The notes under the pieces were generated by a model, which saw nothing but the letters and a program-made list of their open reading frames with translations, made no database searches and had not been told where the DNA came from. Positions 55,910-64,000 of a stretch of DNA of 64,000 nt are shown one piece after another. Position 1 is the first letter of the stretch; every line of letters starts with the position of its first letter. Made by a program: the position numbers and the translations under genes. The stretch comes from Shimia_B sp038525525 (GTDB lineage: Bacteria > Pseudomonadota > Alphaproteobacteria > Rhodobacterales > Rhodobacteraceae): the NCBI GenBank assembly GCA_038525525.1, contig JBCBHO010000001.1, positions 186,001 through 250,000 on the forward strand, read 5' to 3'.

Positions 55910-57277
55910 ATGACCCTTGCCCGCATTCTCTTCGCCCTGGCCTGCCTGCTGGCCACCCCTGCCCATGCGCAAAGCGCGGCCGGGGACGCGCCCGCCCTGC
56001 CCGATTACATCGTCGAGCGCTTCGGCACCCCGCCCGCCATCCCCACGGGCCCGCTTTCCCCCGAGGTCGAAGACGCGATCCGCGTCGTCTTCGTCGACAG
56101 CCTCGAACGCTCGCGGTGGGGTGAGCCGGAGCAGGAGGCGCTCGCCGTCATCGCGGCATCCGGCGACCCGCGCCTCGCCTGGATCATCGCCGACATGATG
56201 CGCTTCACCTGGCGGCTGGGCTTCGACAATGCCCTGGCCCAGGCCGCGAGCGCCCTCACCGGCCTCGAGTTCAATCGCCCGCGCCGCTGGGGCATCCTCA
56301 CAGACCACCTCATCGCCTGGGACATCCCCGCACCGCCCGATTACCTCGACACGAAGCGCGCCATCTTCACGCGCTTTCTCCCCGGCCTCGAAGGCATCTT
56401 CGTCGAGGGCGATCTCGACTGGCGCATCGTCTCCTGGGGCGGCGTGCTCATCGATGATCGCGTGTTCGGCGACCCCGAGATCTGCAATTGCATCCCCGCC
56501 GCCGACAACCCGGACGTGAGCAGCGCGGCCGATGCGGACTGGCTGGCCGACGAGGCCATCGTCTTCGGCCTCGTGATCAACGGAGAGGCCCGCGCCTATC
56601 CGCGGCGGATCATGGAAGTGCGCGAGATGGTCAACGACACGCTGGGCGGGCGCGACCTCGGCATCCCGTACTGCACACTCTGCGGCGCGGCGCAGGCCTA
56701 TTTCACCGACGCGGTGCCCGAAGGCGTGGCGCGCCCCATCCTGCGGACATCAGGGCTGCTCAGCCGGTCGAACAAGGTGATGTACGACCTCAACACGCGC
56801 TCCGTCTTCGATACCTTCCTCGGCCATGCCGTCACCGGGCCGCTCGCGGAGGCTGGCGTGGCGCTGCCCCGCGCCGGGCTCGTGACGACGACCTGGGGCG
56901 ACTGGAAGCGCGCTCATCCAGAGACCACGGTCCTCGTGGAGGCGCTGGCGCTGGGGCGCGATTTCAACTTCCGCGAGGGGCGCGACGCCGCCGGCCCGAT
57001 CTTCCCGGTGGGCGACGTGGACCCGCGCCTCGAGGTCCAGGACGATGTCATCGGCGCCCTCACCGCCTCCGGCACGCCGGTGGCCTTCCCCCATGGCGCG
57101 GCGCTCCTCGCGCTGCGCGACGGGCGCGAGGTCCGCTTCCAGGATATCGAGATCGTGCTGACGGCCGGCGGCCTCAAAGCGCAGCGCACCGACGGAAGCG
57201 ATCCCGGCGGGCATGACGCCTTCTGGTTTGCGTGGTCGCAGTTCCACCCGGACACGGCGGTCTGGCAGCCGCTCTGA
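55910..57277 (+). CDS. DUF3179 exported protein
   Basis: A 455-residue secreted protein with a signal peptide (MTLARILFALACLLATPAHA) and the DUF3179 domain. The domain shows VFGLVINGEARAYPRRIMEV, the Cys pair in GIPYCTLCGAAQAYF, and RSNKVMYDLNTRSVFDTFLG. The Cys pair resembles a metal or haem site, but the function of this family is unknown. The start at 55910 is supported by the signal peptide and AAGAGG upstream. It is divergent from leuD and precedes serS by 157 bases. Confidence 0.85.
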   Translation: MTLARILFALACLLATPAHAQSAAGDAPALPDYIVERFGTPPAIPTGPLSPEVEDAIRVVFVDSLERSRWGEPEQEALAVIAASGDPRLAWIIADMMRFTWRLGFDNALAQAASALTGLEFNRPRRWGILTDHLIAWDIPAPPDYLDTKRAIFTRFLPGLEGIFVEGDLDWRIVSWGGVLIDDRVFGDPEICNCIPAADNPDVSSAADADWLADEAIVFGLVINGEARAYPRRIMEVREMVNDTLGGRDLGIPYCTLCGAAQAYFTDAVPEGVARPILRTSGLLSRSNKVMYDLNTRSVFDTFLGHAVTGPLAEAGVALPRAGLVTTTWGDWKRAHPETTVLVEALALGRDFNFREGRDAAGPIFPVGDVDPRLEVQDDVIGALTASGTPVAFPHGAALLALRDGREVRFQDIEIVLTAGGLKAQRTDGSDPGGHDAFWFAWSQFHPDTAVWQPL

Positions 57278-57434
57278 GCCCCAGCGCACGCTATAAGCAG
57301 TTTGTCGCCCGGAGCCTGCGCGGATCGCGTGCATACTGACCGTGCGTGGTCGGTAAAGGCATTCCACATCGCCGGTTTCGGCCCCTTTTCCTCCCTTGCG
57401 CCCCGCGTTAACAGGCCGCACGGAGGACAGAGCC

Positions 57435-58724
57435 ATGCACGACATCAAGCTGATCAGGCAGGACCCGGCCGCCTTTGACGCGGCCCTCGCCCGGCGTGGA
57501 GATGCGCCCGTTTCCTCCGAGATCCTCGCCATCGACGAGGCCCGCCGCGCCAAGATCCTCGCCGCCGAAACCGCCCAGGCCGAGGCCAACAAGGCCGCAA
57601 AGGAGGTGGGCGCCGCCAAGGGCCGGGGCGACGAGGCGGAATTCGAGCGCCTCCGCGCACTTGTCTCTGAAAAGAAAGCGGAAATCGCGAAGCTGAACGA
57701 GGAGGCCAAGGCCGAGGAAGCCCGCCTCACGGACGCCCTCGCCCGCATCGCAAACCTCCCCGCCGATGACGTGCCCGACGGCGCGGACGAGGACGATAAT
57801 GTCGAGATCCACCGCTGGGGCGAACCCCGCCGCATCAACGATGCGCGCGAGCATTTCGACATCCCCGCCGTGAAGCCCGGCATGGATTTCGAGACCGCCG
57901 CCAAGATGAGCGGGACGCGCTTCGTGCTGCTAAAGGGCACCATGGCCCGCCTGCACCGTGCGCTCGCGCAATTCATGCTGGACAAGCACACACTCGAGCA
58001 CGGCATGACGGAGACGAACACGCCCGTCCTCGTGCGCGACGAAGCCATGTACGGCACTGACAAGCTGCCGAAATTCGGGGAAGACAGCTACCAGACGACG
58101 AATGGCTGGTGGCTCATCCCCACTTCCGAAGTCTCGCTCACCTATTCCGTGGCGGGCGAGGTCCTCGAGGAGGCAGCGCTCCCCATCCGCCTCACCGCCC
58201 ACTCCCTCTGCTTCCGCTCCGAGGCGGGCAGCGCGGGCCGCGACACAGCGGGTATGCTCCGCCAGCACCAGTTCGAGAAGGTGGAGATGGTCGCCATCAC
58301 CCATCCCGAGCAGTCGGAGGCCGAGCAGAAGCGCATGCTGGGGGCCGCGCAAGCCATTCTGGAGGCCCTCGAGATTCCCTATCGCACGGTCGTGCTTTGC
58401 ACCGGCGACATGGGCTTTGGCGCGCGGCGGACCTACGATATCGAAGCGTGGCTTCCGGGGCAGAACACCTACCGCGAGATCAGCTCCGTGAGCACCACCG
58501 GGGACTTCCAGGCGCGGCGCATGAATGCCCGCTTCAAGCCCGCAGGCGGCGGCAAGCCCGCCTATGTGCACACGCTCAACGGATCGGGCGTCGCCGTGGG
58601 CCGCTGCCTCATCGCCGTGCTCGAGAACGGGCAGGAGCCCGATGGCTCGGTCACCCTTCCCAAAGTTCTCGCCCCCTACCTTGGCGGCGCGACGCGCATC
58701 ACCGCCGAGGGGTCGCTTGCATGA
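57435..58724 (+). CDS. serS: Seryl-tRNA synthetase
   Basis: Class II synthetase charging tRNA-Ser, 429 residues. Residues 1-105 form the helical coiled-coil arm (AKILAAETAQAEANKAAKEV and later KAEIAKLNEEAKAEEARL) that contacts the long variable arm. Catalytic motif 2 is LCFRSEAGSAGRDTAGMLRQ with HQFEKVEM, and motif 3 lies in HTLNGSGVAVGRCLIAVLEN. The ATG at 57435 is preferred over 57396. Its stop overlaps the next gene. Confidence 0.97.
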   Translation: MHDIKLIRQDPAAFDAALARRGDAPVSSEILAIDEARRAKILAAETAQAEANKAAKEVGAAKGRGDEAEFERLRALVSEKKAEIAKLNEEAKAEEARLTDALARIANLPADDVPDGADEDDNVEIHRWGEPRRINDAREHFDIPAVKPGMDFETAAKMSGTRFVLLKGTMARLHRALAQFMLDKHTLEHGMTETNTPVLVRDEAMYGTDKLPKFGEDSYQTTNGWWLIPTSEVSLTYSVAGEVLEEAALPIRLTAHSLCFRSEAGSAGRDTAGMLRQHQFEKVEMVAITHPEQSEAEQKRMLGAAQAILEALEIPYRTVVLCTGDMGFGARRTYDIEAWLPGQNTYREISSVSTTGDFQARRMNARFKPAGGGKPAYVHTLNGSGVAVGRCLIAVLENGQEPDGSVTLPKVLAPYLGGATRITAEGSLA

Positions 58725-59431
58725 CGCCCATGGCCTGGCTGACATTCCTGCTGTCGGTCGCCTTCGCGGTCTCGCCGCTCTTCACGGACCCCTTCACCGG
58801 CTTCCGCGCCGATCAGCTTCCCGTCCCGCAGGTGAACCCGCCGATCCAGCCCGCGGGCTATGCGTTCGCCATCTGGGGCGTGATCTACCTCTGGCTTATC
58901 GCATCCGCGGGCTTTGGCGCCCTGAAGCGCGCGCAAGACCCGGCATGGCAAGCCACGCGGCCTTGGCTCATCGTCTCGCTCGGCATCGGCACCTTCTGGA
59001 TCGCCATCGCCAATGCGAGCGTGCTGTGGGCCACGGTGACGATCTGGATGATGCTCGCCACGGCGCTCATCGCCCTCGTGAAGAGCCCCGTGACAGATAG
59101 GCTCTGGCTGCGCGCGCCGCTCGGGCTCTATGCCGGTTGGCTCAGCGCGGCATCCTTCGTCTCGCTCGCCGCGCTACTTGCAGGAAATGACGTGATCACA
59201 GATGGTTACGGCTGGGCGCTCATCCTCATTCCCGCCGCCTTCCTGCTGGCGGCCACGGTGCAAATCAGCCAGACGCGGGCCTTGGAATACGGCCTCGCCG
59301 TTGCCTGGGCATTCCTCGCGATTGTCGTTGCTAATCAGGGGCTTGTGGAGATCCTTGCAAGTGTCGCCGCGGCCTTCATCCTCATCCTCGCCATCCGCTC
59401 GGCGCGCGCTCAGACCGGCGAGATCTTGTAG
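58721..59431 (+). CDS. TspO/MBR-like membrane protein
   Basis: A 236-residue integral membrane protein with about six to seven helices. The stretch QPAGYAFAIWGVIYLWLIAS resembles the TspO/MBR family opening, and several Trp-rich helices follow (GTFWIAIANASVLWATVTIW). TspO proteins bind tetrapyrroles or sterols and modulate photosynthesis genes in relatives, but no such role is shown here. The start overlaps the serS stop (ATGA), implying coupling. The 3' end overlaps the convergent DUF2235 gene by 22 bases. Confidence 0.7.
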   Translation: MTPMAWLTFLLSVAFAVSPLFTDPFTGFRADQLPVPQVNPPIQPAGYAFAIWGVIYLWLIASAGFGALKRAQDPAWQATRPWLIVSLGIGTFWIAIANASVLWATVTIWMMLATALIALVKSPVTDRLWLRAPLGLYAGWLSAASFVSLAALLAGNDVITDGYGWALILIPAAFLLAATVQISQTRALEYGLAVAWAFLAIVVANQGLVEILASVAAAFILILAIRSARAQTGEIL

Positions 59432-60552
59432 GGCCGCACGCCGCGCAGGGATTGCGGCCTGTAGGCGGGCACGCCGTCGAGCCGCTCGTCCACGCTGGGA
59501 TGGAGATCGGCGTCCTCGTTGGGCCCCTTTCGCCACGCAAGCATCGACGGGACCATGTCGTAGAGCGCCGCAGCCGATCCCGGGTTGCCCGGTTCCGCGG
59601 CATTGGGCAGCGTGAAGGCCGCGTCGTGGCTGAGCTCGAGACCGCGGTCGAGGGCTCCTTCGAGGATCCAGTCCCGCGAGATCGCGGCCAGACCGCTCAT
59701 CTTGCTGGTGCCCCCCACCGTCCCGTGATTGCCGATGAACCAGAGCTGCTGGTAGGGCCGCTGATCGCCCGTGGTGCCTTGATTGAGGCCGAGGCTCTCG
59801 GAGCCGTCGCTCTTCTTGTGCGGGCCAAGATTGCTCCAGAGCGCGGGCTCGAAGAGCTTGCGCTTCTCGTCGATGGCCACCGCGTGCCGCGCCGCCTTCA
59901 CGAGGCTCGAGAGCTCCGTGTCATGGAAGCGGTGCCGCCAATTGACGATGTGCGCCAAGGCCCCGAAGACGGAGACGGGGATGCCGAGCGCCCCCACCGT
60001 GTCCCACACGCCGAGATAGGAGATCGACACCAGCTGTGCATCGCCATCCCGCGCCGCGAGATCTGCCTCGGAGGTCGCGAAGCGCGGGCTGATCTTGCGG
60101 CGCTTTTCCATGATGTAGGGCGCGTCGGGATGGTTCTCGGCGCCTGGCGTGCGGTAAAGCCGGAAGGCGTCCTGCAGCGCGTAGGGCGCGAGCTTCGACC
60201 GCTCCATGATCCCGCATTTGCGGATCATGCCCACGAGGGACCGCGCGGTGTATGCGCCCCGGGAGAAGCCGAAGACCATCAGCCGGTCGCCGGGTTCGTA
60301 ATTCTCGACGACGAAGGCATAGGCCTCCCGGATGCGCTGGTTGAGGCCCCAGCCGAAGATCCCGCCGCCATATTTCCAGAATTGCGTTCCAGCCCAGGTG
60401 GACCGGGTGCGCGCGCCGACGCCGCTGAAATAGGCCGCCACCTGCGTGTCTGTCTGCGCGCAGGCCTGGGCGCATTTGCGGACATGGGTCGGGATATCGA
60501 TGGATTCGTTGTTCCACGTCCCGTCGCAGAAAACGGCAATGATCTTGGGCAT
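59410..60552 (-). CDS. DUF2235 alpha/beta hydrolase
   Basis: A 380-residue DUF2235 protein (Tle1-like lipase fold). The N-terminal KIIAVFCDGTWNNESIDIPT, the nucleophile elbow VFGFSRGAYTARSLVGMI, YLGVWDTVGALGIPVSVFG and QLWFIGNHGTVGG supply the Ser-Asp-His triad. In some bacteria relatives are type VI secretion lipases, but no secretion genes or signal peptide are nearby. It may be a stand-alone phospholipase or esterase. Overlap with the TspO-like gene is only at the 3' ends. Confidence 0.85.
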   Translation of the reverse strand: MPKIIAVFCDGTWNNESIDIPTHVRKCAQACAQTDTQVAAYFSGVGARTRSTWAGTQFWKYGGGIFGWGLNQRIREAYAFVVENYEPGDRLMVFGFSRGAYTARSLVGMIRKCGIMERSKLAPYALQDAFRLYRTPGAENHPDAPYIMEKRRKISPRFATSEADLAARDGDAQLVSISYLGVWDTVGALGIPVSVFGALAHIVNWRHRFHDTELSSLVKAARHAVAIDEKRKLFEPALWSNLGPHKKSDGSESLGLNQGTTGDQRPYQQLWFIGNHGTVGGTSKMSGLAAISRDWILEGALDRGLELSHDAAFTLPNAAEPGNPGSAAALYDMVPSMLAWRKGPNEDADLHPSVDERLDGVPAYRPQSLRGVRPYKISPV

Positions 60553-60581
60553 GAATAACCTCAGGTTGAAATGCCCGAAGC

Positions 60582-62009
60582 TTAACTCCCGTGGGGTTTC
60601 TTGCCTAGGTGCTTGCGCAGCCGCGAGGGGGTGGATTTCTTGCGGTTCTTGAAGGGATTGTCGCGCCCCTGGCCGCGCATCGTGAGCCGGATCGGGGTGC
60701 CCGGCATGTCAAAATCCTCGCGTAACCCGTTGATAAGGTATCGCGAATAGCTGGCGGGGATCTTGTCAGGCGCAGAGCACATGACAACGAAGCCCGGCGG
60801 GCGGGTCTTTGCCTGCGTGGCATAGCGCAGCTTGATGCGGCGGCCCGCAGGCGCGGGCGGCGGGTGCGCTTCGACCATGGCCTCGAGCCAGCGATTGAGG
60901 GCCGCGGTGGGCACGCGGCGGTTCCAGATCTCGTGAGCCCGGATCACGGCGGCCTGCAGGCGATCTATCCCGCGGCCCGTCTTGGCGGAGACCGTCACGA
61001 GCGGCGCGCCCTTGAGCTGCGGCAGCAGACGCTCGAAAGCCTCCTTCAGGCCCGCGAGCTTGGCTTGCTTGTCGTCCTCGAGGTCCCACTTGTTGACCGC
61101 CACGACCACAGCGCGCCCCTCCCGCTCGGCAAGGTCCGCGATGCGCAGGTCCTGCTGTTCGAAGGGGATCGCGGCATCGAGGAGGACGACCACGACCTCG
61201 GCGAACTTCACGGCGCGCAGCCCGTCACCCACGGAGAGTTTCTCGAGCTTTTCCTGGACTTTCGCCCGCTTCCTCATGCCCGCCGTGTCGAACATGCGCA
61301 CCGGCGTCCCGGCCCAATCCATGGTCACGGAAATCGCGTCGCGCGTGATCCCCGCCTCGGGGCCGGTGAGCAGGCGGTCCTCGCCCAGCATCTGGTTGAT
61401 GAGGGTCGACTTGCCCGCGTTGGGGCGGCCCACCACGGCCACCTGCAGCGGACGGTCGGGCCCTTCGGCCTCCACGTCGACATCGGTGACGGCCTCGTCC
61501 GCGGCCGCGGCGAACATCTCCTCGAAAGGAAGAAGGGCGGCGGCGAGATCGGCCATGCCCTCCCCATGCTCGGCGCTGAGCGCCAGGGGCTCGCCCAGGC
61601 CCAGCGCGTAGGCTTCCATGAGCCCGTCTTCGGCGGCACGGCCCTCGGCCTTGTTGCAGGCGAGCACGACATGCTTGGCCCGCTTGCGCAAGATCTCGGC
61701 AAAGGTCTCGTCGGCGGCCGTGACGCCCGCGCGCGCATCCACGATGAAAAGGCAGACATCGGCAATGTCCACCGCGCGCTCCGTCAGGCGGCGCATCCGC
61801 GCCGGGAGGCTCTCGTCGGTCGCCTCCTCGAGGCCCGCCGTATCGATGACCGTGAAATGGAGATCGCCCAGCCGCCCCGCGCCCTCGCGCAGGTCGCGCG
61901 TCACGCCGGGCTGATCATCGACAAGGGCGAGCTTCTTGCCCACCAGACGATTGAAAAGCGTGGATTTTCCCACGTTCGGGCGGCCCACGAGGGCCAGGGA
62001 GAAGGTCAT
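60582..62009 (-). CDS. der: GTPase Der (EngA)
   Basis: Ribosome assembly GTPase with two G domains and a C-terminal KH-like domain, 475 residues. G1 motifs are VGRPNVGKSTLFNRLVG and VGRPNAGKSTLINQMLG, and each domain carries its DTAG (FTVIDTAGLEEA and VRMFDTAGMRKRA). NKxD motifs appear in LACNKAEG (atypical) and VVAVNKWDLED. The C-terminal tail is strongly basic. It follows the BamB-like gene by 65 bases in the same orientation. Confidence 0.97.
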   Translation of the reverse strand: MTFSLALVGRPNVGKSTLFNRLVGKKLALVDDQPGVTRDLREGAGRLGDLHFTVIDTAGLEEATDESLPARMRRLTERAVDIADVCLFIVDARAGVTAADETFAEILRKRAKHVVLACNKAEGRAAEDGLMEAYALGLGEPLALSAEHGEGMADLAAALLPFEEMFAAAADEAVTDVDVEAEGPDRPLQVAVVGRPNAGKSTLINQMLGEDRLLTGPEAGITRDAISVTMDWAGTPVRMFDTAGMRKRAKVQEKLEKLSVGDGLRAVKFAEVVVVLLDAAIPFEQQDLRIADLAEREGRAVVVAVNKWDLEDDKQAKLAGLKEAFERLLPQLKGAPLVTVSAKTGRGIDRLQAAVIRAHEIWNRRVPTAALNRWLEAMVEAHPPPAPAGRRIKLRYATQAKTRPPGFVVMCSAPDKIPASYSRYLINGLREDFDMPGTPIRLTMRGQGRDNPFKNRKKSTPSRLRKHLGKKPHGS

Positions 62010-62074
62010 CGGATCACTCGCCGGCAGCGTCAGGCGCGTGCCTTACACCGCCGGGCGCGGGAGGGAAAGCGCCC

Positions 62075-63424
62075 TCAGCGGTAGGCGAGGAGTGTGCCGC
62101 GCTTGGAGACGACATAGAGCGTCCCGCCGGCCACGATGGGCGCCGTGGCCGCGCCGCTCGGGATGGCGGTGCTGAAGGTCTGTGCGCCACTCACCGGGTC
62201 GAAGGCGCGAAGCTCGCCATCGGACGACGCGAGCCAGAGCCGCCCGCCCGCGAGCACGGGACCAAAATGCGCGAAGACCGTCTTCTGACGCCGCACGCGG
62301 CGCTCCTCGAAGAGCGGCAGCGCCACGCCCCAGATCCGCGCGCCTGTCTGCGCGTCGAGGCGGAGTAGCTCGTTCTGGTCGGACACGAAGAAGACGGAGC
62401 CCCCCACGACGACGGGCGTGGTGAGCGCGCCTTCCTGCGCCGTCCAGAGCCGCTCGCCATTGCCGAGGCTAATGGCGGCGAGGCGGCCTGCGGGATTGGC
62501 CACGAAGAGGTTGGAGCCGGCCACGACCGGGTCGGCGGAGATGTCGGAGATGCCGGAATAGGCCACGCCCGAGCGCGCGCCAAGCACCGTGGCCGTCCAG
62601 CGCTGCACCCCGCCGCGGCGGAAGGTGGCGACAAGCTCGCCGGAGATGAAGGGGAAGATCGCCAAGTCGTCGGTGACCGCCGGACCCGCACCGCCGAGAT
62701 AGCCTGAGGCTGACGGGGTTCCGCTGATCTGCCAGTCGATGCGGCCGGTTTCGGTATCGATGGCCCAGCCGACGCTGTCGCGCGCGGCCACGTAGAGGCG
62801 GCCGTCGAAATAGGTGGCGGACGCGCCAGCGAGGGCGTCGATGTCCTGTGTCCAGAGCTCGCCGCCCGTGGCGGGATCGATGGCGATCACCTCGCCAAAG
62901 CCCGAATTGACGTAAAGCGCGCCACCGCCGAAGGCGAGGCCCGCGCTGCCGCCCTGCCCCGCGCTTTCACCGGGCGGGATGATCCCGCGGCGCCAGAGCG
63001 GCGCGCCGGCAGTGGAGGTTGCGCTCACGCGGCCTTCGCTGTCCACGGTGAAAACACGCCCCTCCGCCACGACGGGCGTCGCGCTGATGCGCTGCCTGCG
63101 GCCATCGCCCGCGCCGATATCGGCCGCCCATTGCAGCGCGGCGGAAGTGTTGAACTCCGCGTTGGGGAGGCGGTGAAGCCGGTTGCCGCCCGGATGGGTC
63201 CAGCTGGCATTGGCTTCTGGGGTGGGAAGCGAAATGGGCTGTAACGTGTTCGCAGAAGCGACAGACGCGCGCGAGGCGTCGCGCCCGAAAGTCTCACGAT
63301 CGCCCAGCAGAACCTCTTCCGGGGCACCGCACGCGGCCATCACGAGGAGCGACAGGGCCGCGCAGGTGCTGCGAACCGCGGAACCGGCCCGCGGACCACC
63401 CAACCGACGAAAACGTTCCACCAC
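62075..63424 (-). CDS. BamB-like PQQ-repeat lipoprotein
   Basis: A 449-residue predicted outer membrane lipoprotein. The lipobox LLVMAACG gives lipidation at Cys32 after a signal peptide, and the mature part has about eight beta-propeller blades (VVAEGRVFTVDSEGRVSAT, GGALYVNSGFGEVIAIDPAT, VVAGSNLFVANPAGRLAAI). This matches BamB, the BAM complex scaffold for outer membrane protein assembly, and the location with a YfgM-like gene and der fits the known gene set. GTG at 63424 is the apparent start. Confidence 0.85.
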   Translation of the reverse strand: MVERFRRLGGPRAGSAVRSTCAALSLLVMAACGAPEEVLLGDRETFGRDASRASVASANTLQPISLPTPEANASWTHPGGNRLHRLPNAEFNTSAALQWAADIGAGDGRRQRISATPVVAEGRVFTVDSEGRVSATSTAGAPLWRRGIIPPGESAGQGGSAGLAFGGGALYVNSGFGEVIAIDPATGGELWTQDIDALAGASATYFDGRLYVAARDSVGWAIDTETGRIDWQISGTPSASGYLGGAGPAVTDDLAIFPFISGELVATFRRGGVQRWTATVLGARSGVAYSGISDISADPVVAGSNLFVANPAGRLAAISLGNGERLWTAQEGALTTPVVVGGSVFFVSDQNELLRLDAQTGARIWGVALPLFEERRVRRQKTVFAHFGPVLAGGRLWLASSDGELRAFDPVSGAQTFSTAIPSGAATAPIVAGGTLYVVSKRGTLLAYR

Positions 63425-63441
63425 CCTGCCCGCTCTCTCTT

Positions 63442-64000
63442 TTATTCTGACGGCACAAATCCACTAGCACCCGGGAGGGCACTTGCCAACTCGGGCGTAC
63501 CGCCCAGCGCGATAACCACCTCCGAGAGCCGGCGGCGTTGGACCTGCGAGGCCTCTGCGTCTTGGAGGATCGCATTGAAGGCGTCGATGGCGGCCTCGGT
63601 CTCCCCCGCAGCGACGAGATCGAGCGCAGAAAGTTCTAGCGCCACGGTGCGGTAGGGCGCGCCCGGCTCCGAGAGCGCCGATAGGGCCAGCGCGCGATCG
63701 GCGCCGGAGACGTCGGTGTCGATGGCCAGCCGCTTGATCTGGGCCAGCTCTCGGTAGAGCGCAGGCGTCTCGGGGTCGGAGGCCACGCGCTCCAGCACCT
63801 CGACCGCCGCGGCGGTGTCGCCTGCCGTCTGGCACTCGGATGCCGCGAGGAACGCCTCCACGATGCCGTCACCGGCAGCGAGGGCTGCGCCGCGCGCGGC
63901 TGCGTCCGGGAGTGTGAGCGCCGTGTTTATGGCGTCGCCGCGCGCCTCCGCCTCGGCCTCGGCCTGCGCCTTGCGGTACTCGTTCCAGGCCGTGCCGCCC
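63442..64000 (-). CDS. YfgM-like TPR protein (partial)
   Basis: The reading frame runs off the right edge, so the N-terminus (signal anchor) is missing. Visible sequence includes WNEYRKAQAEAEAEARGD near 64000, then helical repeats (VEVLERVASDPETPALYREL, AAGETEAAIDAFNAILQDA), as in YfgM-type proteins that sit upstream of bamB and help periplasmic folding. It ends 17 bases before the BamB-like start codon. The GTG at 63861 is an internal codon, not the start. At least 185 residues remain in this window. Confidence 0.8.
   Translation of the reverse strand, partial: GGTAWNEYRKAQAEAEAEARGDAINTALTLPDAAARGAALAAGDGIVEAFLAASECQTAGDTAAAVEVLERVASDPETPALYRELAQIKRLAIDTDVSGADRALALSALSEPGAPYRTVALELSALDLVAAGETEAAIDAFNAILQDAEASQVQRRRLSEVVIALGGTPELASALPGASGFVPSE

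Overview
The window is a high-GC alphaproteobacterial chromosome segment, almost certainly from a marine member of the Rhodobacterales (Roseobacter-type Rhodobacteraceae). The evidence is the start of an RcGTA-like gene transfer agent cluster beside mltG-fabF-acpP-fabG-fabD, a full-length dddP (DMSP lyase), a c-type cytochrome maturation block (ccmABCDG) next to acnA, and several families common in roseobacters (DUF6314, DUF3445, DUF1223, DUF779, cytochrome b561-YceI fusion). Genes are dense, and most of the window is core housekeeping sequence.

Layout. 1-667: first two genes of the gene transfer agent cluster (small and large terminase, the latter cut by the window edge). 863-5581: endolytic transglycosylase and fatty-acid synthesis genes, all on the minus strand. 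5742-8266: cytochrome b561-YceI fusion facing a stand-alone YceI protein, then a small membrane protein. 8477-9739: rpsF-rpsR-rplI. 10022-12977: SLT lipoprotein, two decayed genes (DUF1697 and GNAT) and trigger factor. 13085-20236: myo-inositol catabolism (iolJ, iolB, iolC, iolD) with two divergent Gfo/Idh/MocA dehydrogenases. 20256-24769: tRNA-Leu(UAG), a Hint-domain protein, NAD(P)HX repair enzyme, glnB and glnA. 24949-27449: an unrecognised protein, an MltB-type transglycosylase and a gene wreck. 27450-30892: DUF779, aldehyde dehydrogenase and an AcoR-like regulator with two matching palindromic sites. 31002-38159: SDR, crotonase, CaCA exchanger, DUF3445, dddP, hydrolase-OsmC fusion, EEP-family protein. 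38215-43884: bioY, DUF6314, purB, cupin, TPR protein, lipid A-type acyltransferase, DUF1223. 44301-49873: acnA and ccmGDCBA. 49919-52998: secF-secD-yajC. 53262-60552: ATP-grasp enzyme, YrdC-like protein, leuD, DUF3179, serS, TspO-like protein, DUF2235. 60582-64000: der, a BamB-like lipoprotein and a partial YfgM-like TPR protein.

Functional themes are cell-wall and envelope biogenesis (mltG, two further transglycosylases, sec, der-bam operon), fatty acid synthesis, nitrogen control (PII and glutamine synthetase), cytochrome c maturation, inositol use, acetaldehyde oxidation and DMSP cleavage.

The least conventional material is a family of paired GC-rich palindromes (REPIN-like), found once between glnB and glnA, once between secD and secF, and as three tandem 81-bp units between iolB and iolJ. 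Others are a pair of near-identical 20-bp inverted repeats around the aldehyde dehydrogenase/AcoR-like locus, and three eroded genes carrying TGA-for-TGG changes or frameshifts. I see no CRISPR array, insertion sequence or plasmid origin, and nothing that clearly amounts to a new multi-gene system.
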